Source: Verrucomicrobiota bacterium (lineage in GTDB: Bacteria; Verrucomicrobiota; Verrucomicrobiia; Opitutales; Opitutaceae). Taken from it: a stretch of 64,000 nucleotides of DNA. Shown here piece after piece: positions 33,616-41,874 of the stretch; position 1 is the first letter of the stretch, and the number at the start of each line of letters is the position of its first letter. The stretch covers positions 248,001 through 312,000 of the forward strand of contig JAEYUW010000002.1 in NCBI GenBank assembly GCA_023432225.1, read 5' to 3'. The notes beneath the pieces were generated by a model. It had not been told where the DNA came from and ran no database searches. It saw only the letters and a list, made by a program, of their open reading frames with translations. A program made the translations under genes and the position numbers.

Positions 33616-34554
33616 ATGAGTAAGTTCATACGCTGCAAAACTGCTGAGCAACTAGACCACTCTGGCAGCCGCTCCATGCAGCACCACCACGACAAAGCAC
33701 GAGCGGAAGCGCGCCGCGAAACCGAGTGGGTGGCGGTAAGCGCCTCACCCCGTCCCAGCATTCATCGAAATTTCGGTGACCTGGAAGCCTACGAATACCG
33801 CTACGAAAACGAGGAATGGAAACGCTGCGACGGACCAAATGATTATGGCTCGTGGCTTAAACGCGAAGCGAAGCGCCGCGCCCGCTACACCTCCAAGACA
33901 TCTCGCAAGGGGGTGGCGGTGACAATGACGCGAACCGACGAGAGCCCGATCAAAATCCTCGTCGTTTCCATGTCGCCTTGGGGCTCAGATTGCTTTGCCG
34001 ACCAATTCGCATCTGGGATTGATCCGCGCCCTCAGCTTTGGGAAATCCAAAGGCGCTGGCTCGCTGAGGTGATGAAGCTTTTTGCAGGGCGGCGCTACGT
34101 GCTGGCTTTCGCGCTGCACTGCGATACCGACGACCTGCATTGGGACATTGCGGTCAGCCGCCAAGACGGGGAAGGCGGCAGAATCGGTGAAGCGGGCCTC
34201 AATCTTGTGGGTCCGTGGTGTGTGGGGACGAACCGTCAGGTGCGCGCCGGTGCAAAAATCAGCGCCGAAAAACGCACTCAACTCGAGCGCGCTGTGGCGA
34301 ACTTCGAACGCCGACACGGAAGCAGTCAAATTCCCCTGGACGTCAGTTTGGCCCTGGCTCTGGACAAAGCCACAGAATCAGTTTTCGGAGAAGAGCAGAT
34401 TCGGCCTTATCGCGAGGCATACGCCCGTCGCGTTCCCGAGTTCGAGCGGTTGCACAAGGAAGCGCAACTGACAGCTCTTCGGGCGGCCGAACAACGTCTC
34501 CAGGATAACCTCACCCCAGAAGCATCGACCGATGGCGGATTTTCTTTGAGCTAG
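33616..34554 (+). CDS. Mobilisation/relaxase-like island protein (tentative)
   Basis: 312 aa. The segment 'LAFALHCDTDDLHWDIAVSR' (His168, Asp170, Asp172, His175) resembles the HUH metal motif of plasmid mobilisation relaxases, whose usual form is H-x-D-T-D-x-x-H-x-H; here the last His is Asp177. A candidate Tyr nucleophile cannot be fixed ('YEYRYENEEW' near the N-terminus has several). The rest ('ISAEKRTQLERAVANFERRHGS', 'DKATESVFGEEQIRPYREAYARRV') is helical. Position in an integrated element after a long inverted repeat supports a DNA-processing role. Without the last His it may be inactive or a divergent family. Confidence 0.45.
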   Translation: MSKFIRCKTAEQLDHSGSRSMQHHHDKARAEARRETEWVAVSASPRPSIHRNFGDLEAYEYRYENEEWKRCDGPNDYGSWLKREAKRRARYTSKTSRKGVAVTMTRTDESPIKILVVSMSPWGSDCFADQFASGIDPRPQLWEIQRRWLAEVMKLFAGRRYVLAFALHCDTDDLHWDIAVSRQDGEGGRIGEAGLNLVGPWCVGTNRQVRAGAKISAEKRTQLERAVANFERRHGSSQIPLDVSLALALDKATESVFGEEQIRPYREAYARRVPEFERLHKEAQLTALRAAEQRLQDNLTPEASTDGGFSLS

Positions 34555-34575
34555 ATAAACACCCATAACCACAAC

Positions 34576-35043
34576 ATGAGCGTCCGAACCTACACTGGGA
34601 GTGCCACTGAGGCCTCCGCCAACGACAACCCAGACGCAACGCCCGACGTCTATCTCTTCACAACGTTCGGCTCCACCGACTCGGAAGAGTTCGAGTGCTT
34701 ATTCAAAGCTATCGCCGCTACCGGAATGACCACACCCCAAGAATTCGCAGCCGATATTGGGGCGTGCGTCGTCCTCAGCGGCAAATTGCATCTAAACGGG
34801 CCGGATTTTCGCTACGGCCTTTTCTCTTATCAGCGGCTTCACGACGGAAGCGCGCGATCAATCGATGTCGCGCGAGGTCGTGAAATCACACCAAATCTCG
34901 TCCAAGAGCCGAAGCTTCCCGCTGCGACGCCTCCGGTCATCGAACCGCAACAAGACCATCCGACGATATTCAGAAAGTTGCCTACGCCGGATGTGTCAGT
35001 CCCTTCGCTTAAACCCAAACAGACAGTGGGCTGGGGCGATTAA
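34576..35043 (+). CDS. Hypothetical island protein
   Basis: 155 aa, not recognised. It starts 21 bp after the mobilisation-like gene, same strand, so probably the same transcript. An ordered first part ('DVYLFTTFGSTDSEEFECLFKAIAATGMTTPQEFAADIGACVVLSGKLHL', 'FRYGLFSYQRLHDGS') is followed by a Pro-rich tail ending 'PSLKPKQTVGWGD' that is probably disordered. No signal peptide or membrane segment. Confidence 0.55.
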   Translation: MSVRTYTGSATEASANDNPDATPDVYLFTTFGSTDSEEFECLFKAIAATGMTTPQEFAADIGACVVLSGKLHLNGPDFRYGLFSYQRLHDGSARSIDVARGREITPNLVQEPKLPAATPPVIEPQQDHPTIFRKLPTPDVSVPSLKPKQTVGWGD

Positions 35044-35252
35044 TTATCGAATCCCATTCGAGCGCTTCGCTCCGCCGAAGAGATGCGAGTGTCGGCTGGT
35101 TCACATGGTGTGAATCTCGACGACCTCTTCGCCGAGTCCTCAATCTTCACCGCGATTGGCTTTCCATCCGCGCGCGCTGTGATTTGCAAGGGGGGGGGGG
35201 CCGCTACTACTTGATACCATGGTATCGCAGCTCCTTGTTAGCCATGGGTGGT
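35044..35252. other. Intergenic stretch with G11 tract and 14-bp palindrome
   Basis: Lies between two converging genes. It contains a run of eleven G (35190-35200) and, 13 bp on, the perfect palindrome GATACCATGGTATC (35213-35226). A 43-codon frame (35083-35214) runs through the G tract and would change its end if the tract length changed, but it looks like nothing known. Confidence 0.5.
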
Positions 35253-36077
35253 TTACCTCGCCCGATGATGATCTCGAATCACGAGGGCGCTGTTCTCGAT
35301 GTTGGGGTATACTGTCCCGCGATGGATGTTCAGCGACTCCAATTCGGATCGAATCTTTCCTTTCGCCTTCGCACTGATCGCGACCCGCTCGATTTGGAAC
35401 TCATCGGTTCCGCTTTCTGGCATCTCAGCCCCAATACCGAACAGAAGAAAGGCGCCGGATTGGGAGGCAATGCGCAGGTTGCTCATCCGAGGCCTCACAC
35501 ATACGATTTTCTCCATGTCTTTGGGAACAATGATGTCTTGGAAATACGGCTTCTCTTCCTTGATGAAGTGAAGCAATCGACGGATCGGCGGGGACTTGTT
35601 GAACTCCTCCCGGGATAGAGAAGTGTCGACGGTGGCGCGCTCAAGAGCTGTGAGTCGGGCGGCGTTCGCAATGCAAGAGACTGTATCCGAATCAGAATAT
35701 TTGATTCTGCGACGTTTGATTCTAAAAATAACGACCTCTCCCCCAACGCTGTCGTTTTCGCAGCACGCGAAATACAGCGCCATCAAGGGGTTTGAAGTGA
35801 GGTCAAGCATCCTAGTGGGAAGAGAGTGATGCTGCATCCGCACTAAGCGTTCAAACATGGATCCGTCTTCTCGGAAATCAGCCGGATTTGCCGAGAACAG
35901 ATCGTTCACGAGCAAATTCTCCTTCTGGCGCCATCCGTCGTCCCGGTAGAGAGACGGTTTTAGTTGGAACACTTTGCGGTGTGAGTGTCCTCGGTAAAAA
36001 AGGGTCTGAACCGGTTTTGTTTCGAGTTTCGAAACTTTCCGGATGAAGCCCTCGACGCTGGTAATTGAACGGGACAT
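35253..36077 (-). CDS. FRG-domain protein
   Basis: 274 aa. The FRG family is named after the F/Y-R-G motif, here 'FYRGHS' (residues 27-32), followed by 'LKPSLYRDDGWRQKENLLVNDLF' and the strongest block 'MQHHSLPTRMLDLTSNPLMALYFAC' (81-105). The function of the family is not established; members recur on mobile elements. The C-terminal third ('FQIERVAISAKAKGKIRSELESLNIHRGTVYP') is typical of longer FRG proteins. No signal peptide. It is divergent from the nuclease-helicase gene with a 150-bp gap, so both promoters lie together and co-regulation is likely. It has the low-GC codon use of the island. Confidence 0.85.
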   Translation of the reverse strand: MSRSITSVEGFIRKVSKLETKPVQTLFYRGHSHRKVFQLKPSLYRDDGWRQKENLLVNDLFSANPADFREDGSMFERLVRMQHHSLPTRMLDLTSNPLMALYFACCENDSVGGEVVIFRIKRRRIKYSDSDTVSCIANAARLTALERATVDTSLSREEFNKSPPIRRLLHFIKEEKPYFQDIIVPKDMEKIVCVRPRMSNLRIASQSGAFLLFGIGAEMPESGTDEFQIERVAISAKAKGKIRSELESLNIHRGTVYPNIENSALVIRDHHRAR

Positions 36078-36227
36078 TTGGGGACTATGGGAAGGCTGCC
36101 GCGGGCAACGCTGGCAGGATGGTGAGCGCCCCGTTGGCCCCCGGGGCGCTGGCCCGAAGCCATGCCACGACGAACAGGAGTTTACCGCAATTCAATTTGC
36201 CCACGGTTATGAACTGTTGCACCGACC

Positions 36228-39200
36228 GTGGAGAAAACTAGTGATAGCAACATGCCCCCATCCTCCCCGCGACACCCTGCGGCTCGGTGGTTCACGAAGA
36301 ATATTTCTTTATCGGAGATGTCCTCTTTCGCCGTTTTGGAGAGGGCCATTGAAGGGCTTGAGTCCGAAGCGGAGCGTGGCCGTGCGTTCGAAGTATTCGC
36401 GGAGGCGTGGTTGGCGAATCAGCCGATTGCTCAGGCCGTAGCGGTCTGGCCATGCGACACAGCACCACTGGCTTTGCAGTCGGCATTGCATCTTCCGGCT
36501 ACGGATAAAGGGATTGACGGTGTCATTGAACAGGTAGGCGACGTCGCTTGCTATCAGGTCAAGTTTCGAACCGGCCGTCCACGACTGCGGTTGAGTGACT
36601 TATCGACGTTCTTTGCCATCTCAGACAGGGGCTCTAGGCGACTAGTCTTCACCAATTGTGAGGAAGTCGTTCAGGAAGCTAACGACCGTCCTGATACGGT
36701 CTTCGTCCGCGGATCGGACCTGGACCGGCTCACATCCGAGGATCTTCGTGTGATGGGCGATTGGTTGAATGGCACCCAACGGTCCAAGGTGCCGGCGATC
36801 CCGCGTAAGCATCAGGAGGAGGCGGTCAACGCGATCGCTCGTGCATTCGCCAAGGCGCCTCGCGCGACCGCACTGATGGCATGCGGAACAGGCAAGACGC
36901 TAGTCGGGCTTTGGGTGGCCGAGCGAATGCAGGCAAAAACAGTGCTGCTGCTTGTGCCCTCCCTAGCGCTGATGCGCCAAGTGGTCCATGCGTGGCTCGG
37001 CGAGCGGCCAATCACCTACCGATGCGTGTGCTCCGATGCATCCGTCGTTCCTGAGGAGGACGCGTTAATTGTCACGCAAGCGGATGTCGATTTTCCGGTG
37101 ACGCGAGAAGCAGACGATGTGCAACGGTTCCTCGCCGCTCCCAATGACGCCATGAAGGTTGTCTTCTCGACGTATCAATCGTGCGAGGTCGTCGCGGCTG
37201 CGGTGAAGAAGCTACCGGCCTTTGACCTCGGAATTTTTGATGAAGCGCACAAGACGGCCGGTCCGGGAGGCGGTTTGTTCACGCTTGCGCTCGCCGACCG
37301 GAATTTACGGATCAACCGGCGACTATTTCTTACCGCCACGCCAAGACATGTGCGGCTCCGGAAGGAACCTGTGCCCAACACGGAAGAGCCGATCTACTCG
37401 ATGGATTCCGTCGACGCGTATGGCGAGGTTGTCTATCGGCTGCCATTTAGTCGGGCGATTGCAGATAAGATAATTGCCGACTACAAGGTGGTGATCTCGG
37501 TGGTTACCTCGTCGATGGTCACGGACGAACTGCTCAAACGCGGTATTGTTTCGGTCGAGAATTCCCGTGTCCGTGCTCGACAGGTCGCTAATCAGCTCGC
37601 GGTCAAAGCGGCCGTCGAGCGGTATGGGGTTCGGCGAATCTTTTCGTTCCATAGCAGCGTTGCGGCGGCCGAATCGTTTGCGAGCAACGGTCCCGAAGGG
37701 GTGGCGAGTCATCTTCCGGTATTCTGCTGTGCACACGTAAGCGGCATGATGGCGGCGGGCTTTCGTGAAAAGGTAATCAAGGAATTCGCTGACTCACCCC
37801 AGGCGTTGCTTTCGAACGCCCGTTGCCTGACGGAGGGGGTGGATGTGCCGGGCGTAGACATGGTGGCATTCCTCAGCCCCCGGCGCAGTCTGGTGGATAT
37901 CGTTCAGGCAACAGGGCGCGCGATTCGCCATAGCGGCGACAAGGCGTTCGGCTACGTGCTGGTGCCGCTCTATGTCGAGCACTCACGAGAGGAAAGCATC
38001 GAAGACGCCGTAAAACGCGCGAATTTCGAGGATGTTTGGAGTGTCTTAAACCGCCTCCGCGAGCATGACGATTTGTTGGCGCAGAGCATTGACCTCATGC
38101 AGACCCAGCGCGGTGAAGTGGGCGGCTATGATGACTCAGGATTCCGTAAGCGCGTTGAAATCTGCGGCCCGGCCGTGTCGCTCGACGAATTGAGGAAATC
38201 AATCACGGCAGCGTGCGTGGACGCCTTGGGTGAACCGTGGACGCTGCGCTACGGGCAACTAGTTGCCTATTTCAAGCAGCACGGGACCTGCGACATCCCT
38301 ATTCGGTCCAAAGAGCATAAGGTGCTCGCTAAGTGGATTGTTGAGCAGAGGCGTGATCGAAGGACGCAGCAGATGAGTCCTGAGCGGATCGACCTGCTAG
38401 ATCGCATTCGCTTCAACTGGGATCCCTACAGCACCGAATGGCGAACGAACTATATCGCGCTGACTGAATACAAAGCGAAGCACGGCGATTGCGAGGTTCC
38501 GACGCGGAGCCACGAGTATCCGGTGCTAGGTCGGTGGGTGAAGCAGCAACGGGCCGCGAATAATCGCGGTGAACTTAGTCCGGATCGGTTCGCGCTTCTT
38601 GATCGCGTCGGATTCAGTTGGGGGCCGCGCATCGGGACGTGGGATCAACGTTTCCGAGAGCTTTGCGCCTTCAAGGAGCGATTTGGCAACACGCGCATTC
38701 CAGTGAAATGGAAGGAGAATCCGATTCTAGGACATTGGGCGGCTGCTCAGCGCTACAAGTTCCGACAGGGTCGAGTGAGCGCGCGTCATGTCGAGCAGTT
38801 GAACTCGATCCAGTTTGAGTGGGAGGTTCCCCGGGCTATCTCCGATCGCGACGAGTGGGACGAGAAGCTGACGCGGTTCCTTGGATATCGCGAGGCGACC
38901 GGTCGGTCTGACTTCGCTCGTGACGATGGCGAAGCCAGGTCCATTGCGAGTTGGGTGCAGGCTCAACGGGCTGCACGTAAGGCGGGAAACCTCGATCCGG
39001 AGCGAGAAAAGCGACTGAACGAGGTCGGATTTCTCTGGGATTCGTCGGCCCCTGGCAGTGATGCGTATTGGCGAGGAAGAGCGGAGGAGCTAAAGGCCTA
39101 CGTTCAACTCCACGGGACAGCCTTGGTGGCGCCGACAGACAAGGCGACACGAAGCCTCAAGGAATGGGTGGCCCTCCAGCGCTCTCTTCGTCGGAAAGGA

Positions 39201-41018
39201 CGACTCTCAGAGAAGCGGATAGAGGTGCTTGATGCTATCGGGGTTGTTTGGGATCCCAGAAGCAAGGAGAGCCAGTCGGCCTCTCGTGCGGACGCCGGCG
39301 GTGCCACGTGGCAGGAAATGCGGGAGGCTCTCGTCTCATACTTTAAACTGCATGGTAATTGCCACGTGCCTGAATCATGGCCTGCAAATCCGGCACTCGC
39401 GCGATGGGTTGTGGAGATGCGGAAGCTAAGGGGGCGCGATAAGCTAACCGCCGAGCAAGTAAGCGCCCTAGACGCGCTGGGGTTTGCGTGGTCGGCCGCC
39501 GAGGCGCGTTGGGAGGAAATGGTGCCGAAGCTTAGTGCAGCGGTGCGTGCTGGCGAAACACCGGCCATCGACACTGATCTGGGCCATTGGGTGGTAGCAA
39601 TTCGGCGCCAGCACCGGAATGGGCGCCTCGGTCCCGATAAGGAGAGCGTGCTCCGAAAAATAGACTTCAAACTTCGACCTGATAGCGAGCGGTGGGATAC
39701 GATGCTCCGGAGGTTGAAGAACTATCATTCCACTCACGGGGATTGCATGGTGCCTTGGAAATGGGAGGCGGATCCTCAGTTGAGCAATTGGGTTCGAACT
39801 CAGCGCTATTTCCGAAAGAAGAACCGGCTTACGGCGTCGCGCATCGCGGCACTAGATGAATTGGGGTTTGTATGGTCGCCGGAAGACTCGGGGCGTCCGG
39901 CTTCTGAGTCGTGGGGCGATATGCTTGCGCGGCTTCAGCGGTTCGCTGCGGAGCACGGGCATACGCGGGTCCCACAAACGTTCTCCGACGACCCGAAGCT
40001 TGGGTCATGGGTATCCACACAGCGCTATTCCTTCCGAAAAGGAAGACTTAGCCCCGAGCGGGTCCGCGCGCTCAATGCTGCGGGGTTCGTTTGGGCAATT
40101 AACACTGGCGTGAGACGCGAACAGACGGTCAGGATATTCGGAGACCGTTGGCAGGCAATGCTCAATGAGCTGCGCGAATTCCGGGGAAAATTTGGGCACT
40201 GTCGTGTGCCGTCAGGATGGGACCAGAATCCGAAATTGGCCAACTGGGTTGCGGTCCAACGTCGGACGCGCAAGCTTCAGCGTCTTTCGGCGGAGCGGAT
40301 GTCCCAGCTCGATGCGTTGGAATTTGAGTGGAGCGTGCCAGCCACAAATATGGTGCCGAGTGCATCAGACGTGGAATCGGCGGCTTGGACGGAGATGATT
40401 TCCCAGCTAAAGAATTTTCGGACGGAATACGGACACTGCCGCGTGCCGCAGCGTTGGGCGAAGAACCGCAGGCTGGCCGCTTGGGTCGATAGAACCAGAC
40501 GAGCCCGCAGAGAGTCTCGTCTTGCTATCGAATCCGTGGAGCAGCTTGACGATCTAGGCTTCGACTGGGAGCCCACTACGGGGAAGTGGGAGAAGATGTT
40601 CGCAGCCTTGGAAGAGTTCCAGCGCGAGCATGGGCATGCAAATGTTCCGCCGGATTACGCCGTCAATCCAGCCCTAAGGAATTGGGTGCGGAATCAGCGA
40701 AGAGATCGAAAGTTCGGGCGACAGATAATGCGGTCCCGGATCGCGCGTCTCGATTCGCTCGGGTTCGTGTGGGGGTTCATTTCGCCAACGAGTTGGGAAG
40801 ACATGTTCGCTCAACTTGTGGAGTTCAAAAAGACCCACGGTCACTGCAACGTTCCGCAGCGTTGGCCAGAGAACATCAAACTCGGGCGATGGGTAAATAC
40901 CCAACGGTGGCGCGCGTCTCGGCTTACGGCTGAAAAGAGGCGAATGCTTGATGAATTAGGCTTCGTCTGGAACACAATGGAGCAAGGCGATCGAGAAGCC
41001 GAACAGGAAGTCGGCTAA
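36228..41018 (+). CDS. Mrr-like nuclease - SF2 helicase - 13 x helicase-associated (HA) repeat protein
   Basis: 1596 aa, three parts. Residues about 30-190 look like a Mrr-type PD-(D/E)xK nuclease ('DKGIDGVIEQVGDVACYQVKFR': Asp97, Gln110-Val-Lys112). Residues about 195-610 are an SF2 DEAH helicase: motif I 'ACGTGKT' with Lys223, 'LIVTQADV', motif II DEAH 338-341, 'FLTATPR', and motif VI 'QATGRAIR' from 560. From Trp671 to the end stand thirteen tandem repeats of about 65-75 aa of the HA domain, consensus W..m...L..y...hG.c.VP......L..WV..QR......L...r...LD.lGF.W. Repeats 4, 5 and 7 are degenerate. HA repeats are thought to bind nucleic acid. The start is a GTG; ATGs at 36252 and 36318 are alternatives, the last starting just before the nuclease domain. 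Likely a nucleic-acid-targeting defence or maintenance protein (inference). Confidence 0.85.
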   Translation: MEKTSDSNMPPSSPRHPAARWFTKNISLSEMSSFAVLERAIEGLESEAERGRAFEVFAEAWLANQPIAQAVAVWPCDTAPLALQSALHLPATDKGIDGVIEQVGDVACYQVKFRTGRPRLRLSDLSTFFAISDRGSRRLVFTNCEEVVQEANDRPDTVFVRGSDLDRLTSEDLRVMGDWLNGTQRSKVPAIPRKHQEEAVNAIARAFAKAPRATALMACGTGKTLVGLWVAERMQAKTVLLLVPSLALMRQVVHAWLGERPITYRCVCSDASVVPEEDALIVTQADVDFPVTREADDVQRFLAAPNDAMKVVFSTYQSCEVVAAAVKKLPAFDLGIFDEAHKTAGPGGGLFTLALADRNLRINRRLFLTATPRHVRLRKEPVPNTEEPIYSMDSVDAYGEVVYRLPFSRAIADKIIADYKVVISVVTSSMVTDELLKRGIVSVENSRVRARQVANQLAVKAAVERYGVRRIFSFHSSVAAAESFASNGPEGVASHLPVFCCAHVSGMMAAGFREKVIKEFADSPQALLSNARCLTEGVDVPGVDMVAFLSPRRSLVDIVQATGRAIRHSGDKAFGYVLVPLYVEHSREESIEDAVKRANFEDVWSVLNRLREHDDLLAQSIDLMQTQRGEVGGYDDSGFRKRVEICGPAVSLDELRKSITAACVDALGEPWTLRYGQLVAYFKQHGTCDIPIRSKEHKVLAKWIVEQRRDRRTQQMSPERIDLLDRIRFNWDPYSTEWRTNYIALTEYKAKHGDCEVPTRSHEYPVLGRWVKQQRAANNRGELSPDRFALLDRVGFSWGPRIGTWDQRFRELCAFKERFGNTRIPVKWKENPILGHWAAAQRYKFRQGRVSARHVEQLNSIQFEWEVPRAISDRDEWDEKLTRFLGYREATGRSDFARDDGEARSIASWVQAQRAARKAGNLDPEREKRLNEVGFLWDSSAPGSDAYWRGRAEELKAYVQLHGTALVAPTDKATRSLKEWVALQRSLRRKGRLSEKRIEVLDAIGVVWDPRSKESQSASRADAGGATWQEMREALVSYFKLHGNCHVPESWPANPALARWVVEMRKLRGRDKLTAEQVSALDALGFAWSAAEARWEEMVPKLSAAVRAGETPAIDTDLGHWVVAIRRQHRNGRLGPDKESVLRKIDFKLRPDSERWDTMLRRLKNYHSTHGDCMVPWKWEADPQLSNWVRTQRYFRKKNRLTASRIAALDELGFVWSPEDSGRPASESWGDMLARLQRFAAEHGHTRVPQTFSDDPKLGSWVSTQRYSFRKGRLSPERVRALNAAGFVWAINTGVRREQTVRIFGDRWQAMLNELREFRGKFGHCRVPSGWDQNPKLANWVAVQRRTRKLQRLSAERMSQLDALEFEWSVPATNMVPSASDVESAAWTEMISQLKNFRTEYGHCRVPQRWAKNRRLAAWVDRTRRARRESRLAIESVEQLDDLGFDWEPTTGKWEKMFAALEEFQREHGHANVPPDYAVNPALRNWVRNQRRDRKFGRQIMRSRIARLDSLGFVWGFISPTSWEDMFAQLVEFKKTHGHCNVPQRWPENIKLGRWVNTQRWRASRLTAEKRRMLDELGFVWNTMEQGDREAEQEVG

Positions 41019-41488
41019 GGCGCAGCCGATGTTCGCCGACGGCAGGCGAGTCGACTGCGCACGCTGGAAATTAATCGACCACACGCCACCCACTCCGCGC
41101 TGGGGTGGCCAGCACAGGGGGACCGTGGGGACGGAGTCTCCACGCAAGCAGCCCACCTCCGTCCGAAGCGACACGAAGGACCAAGCCCACACGTTTACGG
41201 TGTGGGCGCAGTTCGGCCGAGGGCGGTGGGCGGCTTGTCCCGCAGGGCGCCGAGTAGAATGGCTCGGCTGCGCCCGAGGGGCTGGCCGAGGCTGACGGCT
41301 ATCAACGACCACTTAAAAGCTGACCCAAAGTAACGACCGGTGAATTTTGAGCCACCCGTGTTGCGTTGGAGGTGGATTGCGGTGGTGGGGTTTGGCTATG
41401 CTGCCGTCGCCGAAGCTGAGCTACGGTTCTCTTAACCTAGCTAGTCCGCTCTAAACTGCCGAAACTTTCGGCAGATTTTACGCTTGCT
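41019..41488. other. Non-coding right end of the island
   Basis: 470 bp without a supported gene. It contains a hairpin at 41185-41207 (GCCCACAC/GTGTGGGC) and, near 41304-41350, 'CGACCACTTAAAAGCTGAC' and 'GTGAATTTTGAGCCACCC', which remind me of the ends of IS21-type elements and may be an insertion-sequence scar. The bidirectional terminator at 41456-41474 is next to the tRNA. The 10-mer TTTCGGCAGA at 41466-41475 also occurs at 31351-31360 near the left end. Confidence 0.5.
41456..41474 (-). terminator. Terminator hairpin downstream of tRNA-Cys
   Basis: CTGCCGAAA, C, TTTCGGCAG is a perfect 9-bp stem. On the minus strand it follows the tRNA by 14 bp and runs into TTTAGAG. On the plus strand it is followed by ATTTTA, so it may also stop the helicase transcript. 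Confidence 0.65.
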
Positions 41489-41511
41489 TGGAGGTGCGGG
41501 GCGGAATCGAA
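41489..41511. other. Right attachment site within tRNA-Cys
   Basis: 23 bp identical to 31267-31289, covering CCA, discriminator, acceptor strand and part of the T-arm. Sequence continues into the complete tRNA on the right, so this copy was delivered by the element and the left one is the original chromosomal end, or the reverse. Confidence 0.88.
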
Positions 41512-41563
41512 CCGCCGAATAGAGCTTTTGCAGAGCTCGGCCTTACCACTTGGCTACCGCACC
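41489..41563 (-). tRNA. tRNA-Cys (anticodon GCA)
   Basis: 75 nt including an encoded CCA. Acceptor stem GGTGCGG/CCGCACC, discriminator U as expected for Cys, D-stem GCC/GGC, anticodon stem GAGCT/AGCTC with loop CTGCAAA giving GCA, variable loop TATTC, T-stem GGCGG/CCGCC with loop TTCGATT. All stems pair. Its 3' end is the island's attachment site, and the insertion leaves the gene intact. Confidence 0.96.
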
Positions 41564-41874
41564 GGAGCAAAATCGGTCCGCAACTTGGGTCATCTCCGCG
41601 CGGTGCGCAAGAACTGAAATTCGGTGCCTGATACGCGGTGCCCGTCATAGCGACCGGTGCGGAAATCGGCCGTGGACCAAGGCTTGCGCAAGAGCGACGG
41701 AGGAGCGTTCGGCGGAGGCCCCGCAGCAGCGAAGGGCGGAGCCGCGCTCTCGATCCTAGCGCGACCGTTGGGGAGCCGAACTGGAGGCACCGGTGACTTC
41801 GCCGCAGCGAATTGGTCGCGACGGCGAAAAATAGTGCACCATCCAGCCGCGATGTGGGCGGGCGATTGGGCAGG
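41564..41874. other. Intergenic region upstream of tRNA-Cys
   Basis: 311 bp. It should hold the tRNA promoter (reading leftward), but no convincing -35/-10 pair stands out. GC-rich short inverted segments near 41685-41760 look like repeat debris. An open frame from 41657 has the composition of such a repeat and is not called as a gene. Confidence 0.4.

Larger units (their letters stand above)
31267..41511. mobile_element. Integrated genomic island in tRNA-Cys
   Basis: A 23-bp perfect direct repeat (31267-31289 and 41489-41511) consists of the 3' end of the tRNA-Cys gene. The right copy belongs to the intact tRNA; the left copy is the displaced end. The tyrosine integrase lies just inside the left repeat. 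Genes inside use lower-GC codons than those on both sides. The content is integrase, an overlapping small gene, a mobilisation-like gene, an unknown gene, an FRG protein, and a nuclease-helicase with HA repeats. Removal of one repeat and everything between restores an uninterrupted tRNA followed by the left flank. Confidence 0.88.

Noticed and set aside
35083..35214. 43-codon frame through the G11 tract
   Set aside because: No ribosome site or recognisable similarity; recorded only as a sequence oddity.
36078..36227. A further small gene between the FRG and helicase genes
   Set aside because: The 150-bp gap has open frames but none with a plausible start or protein-like composition; it is more likely the shared promoter region.
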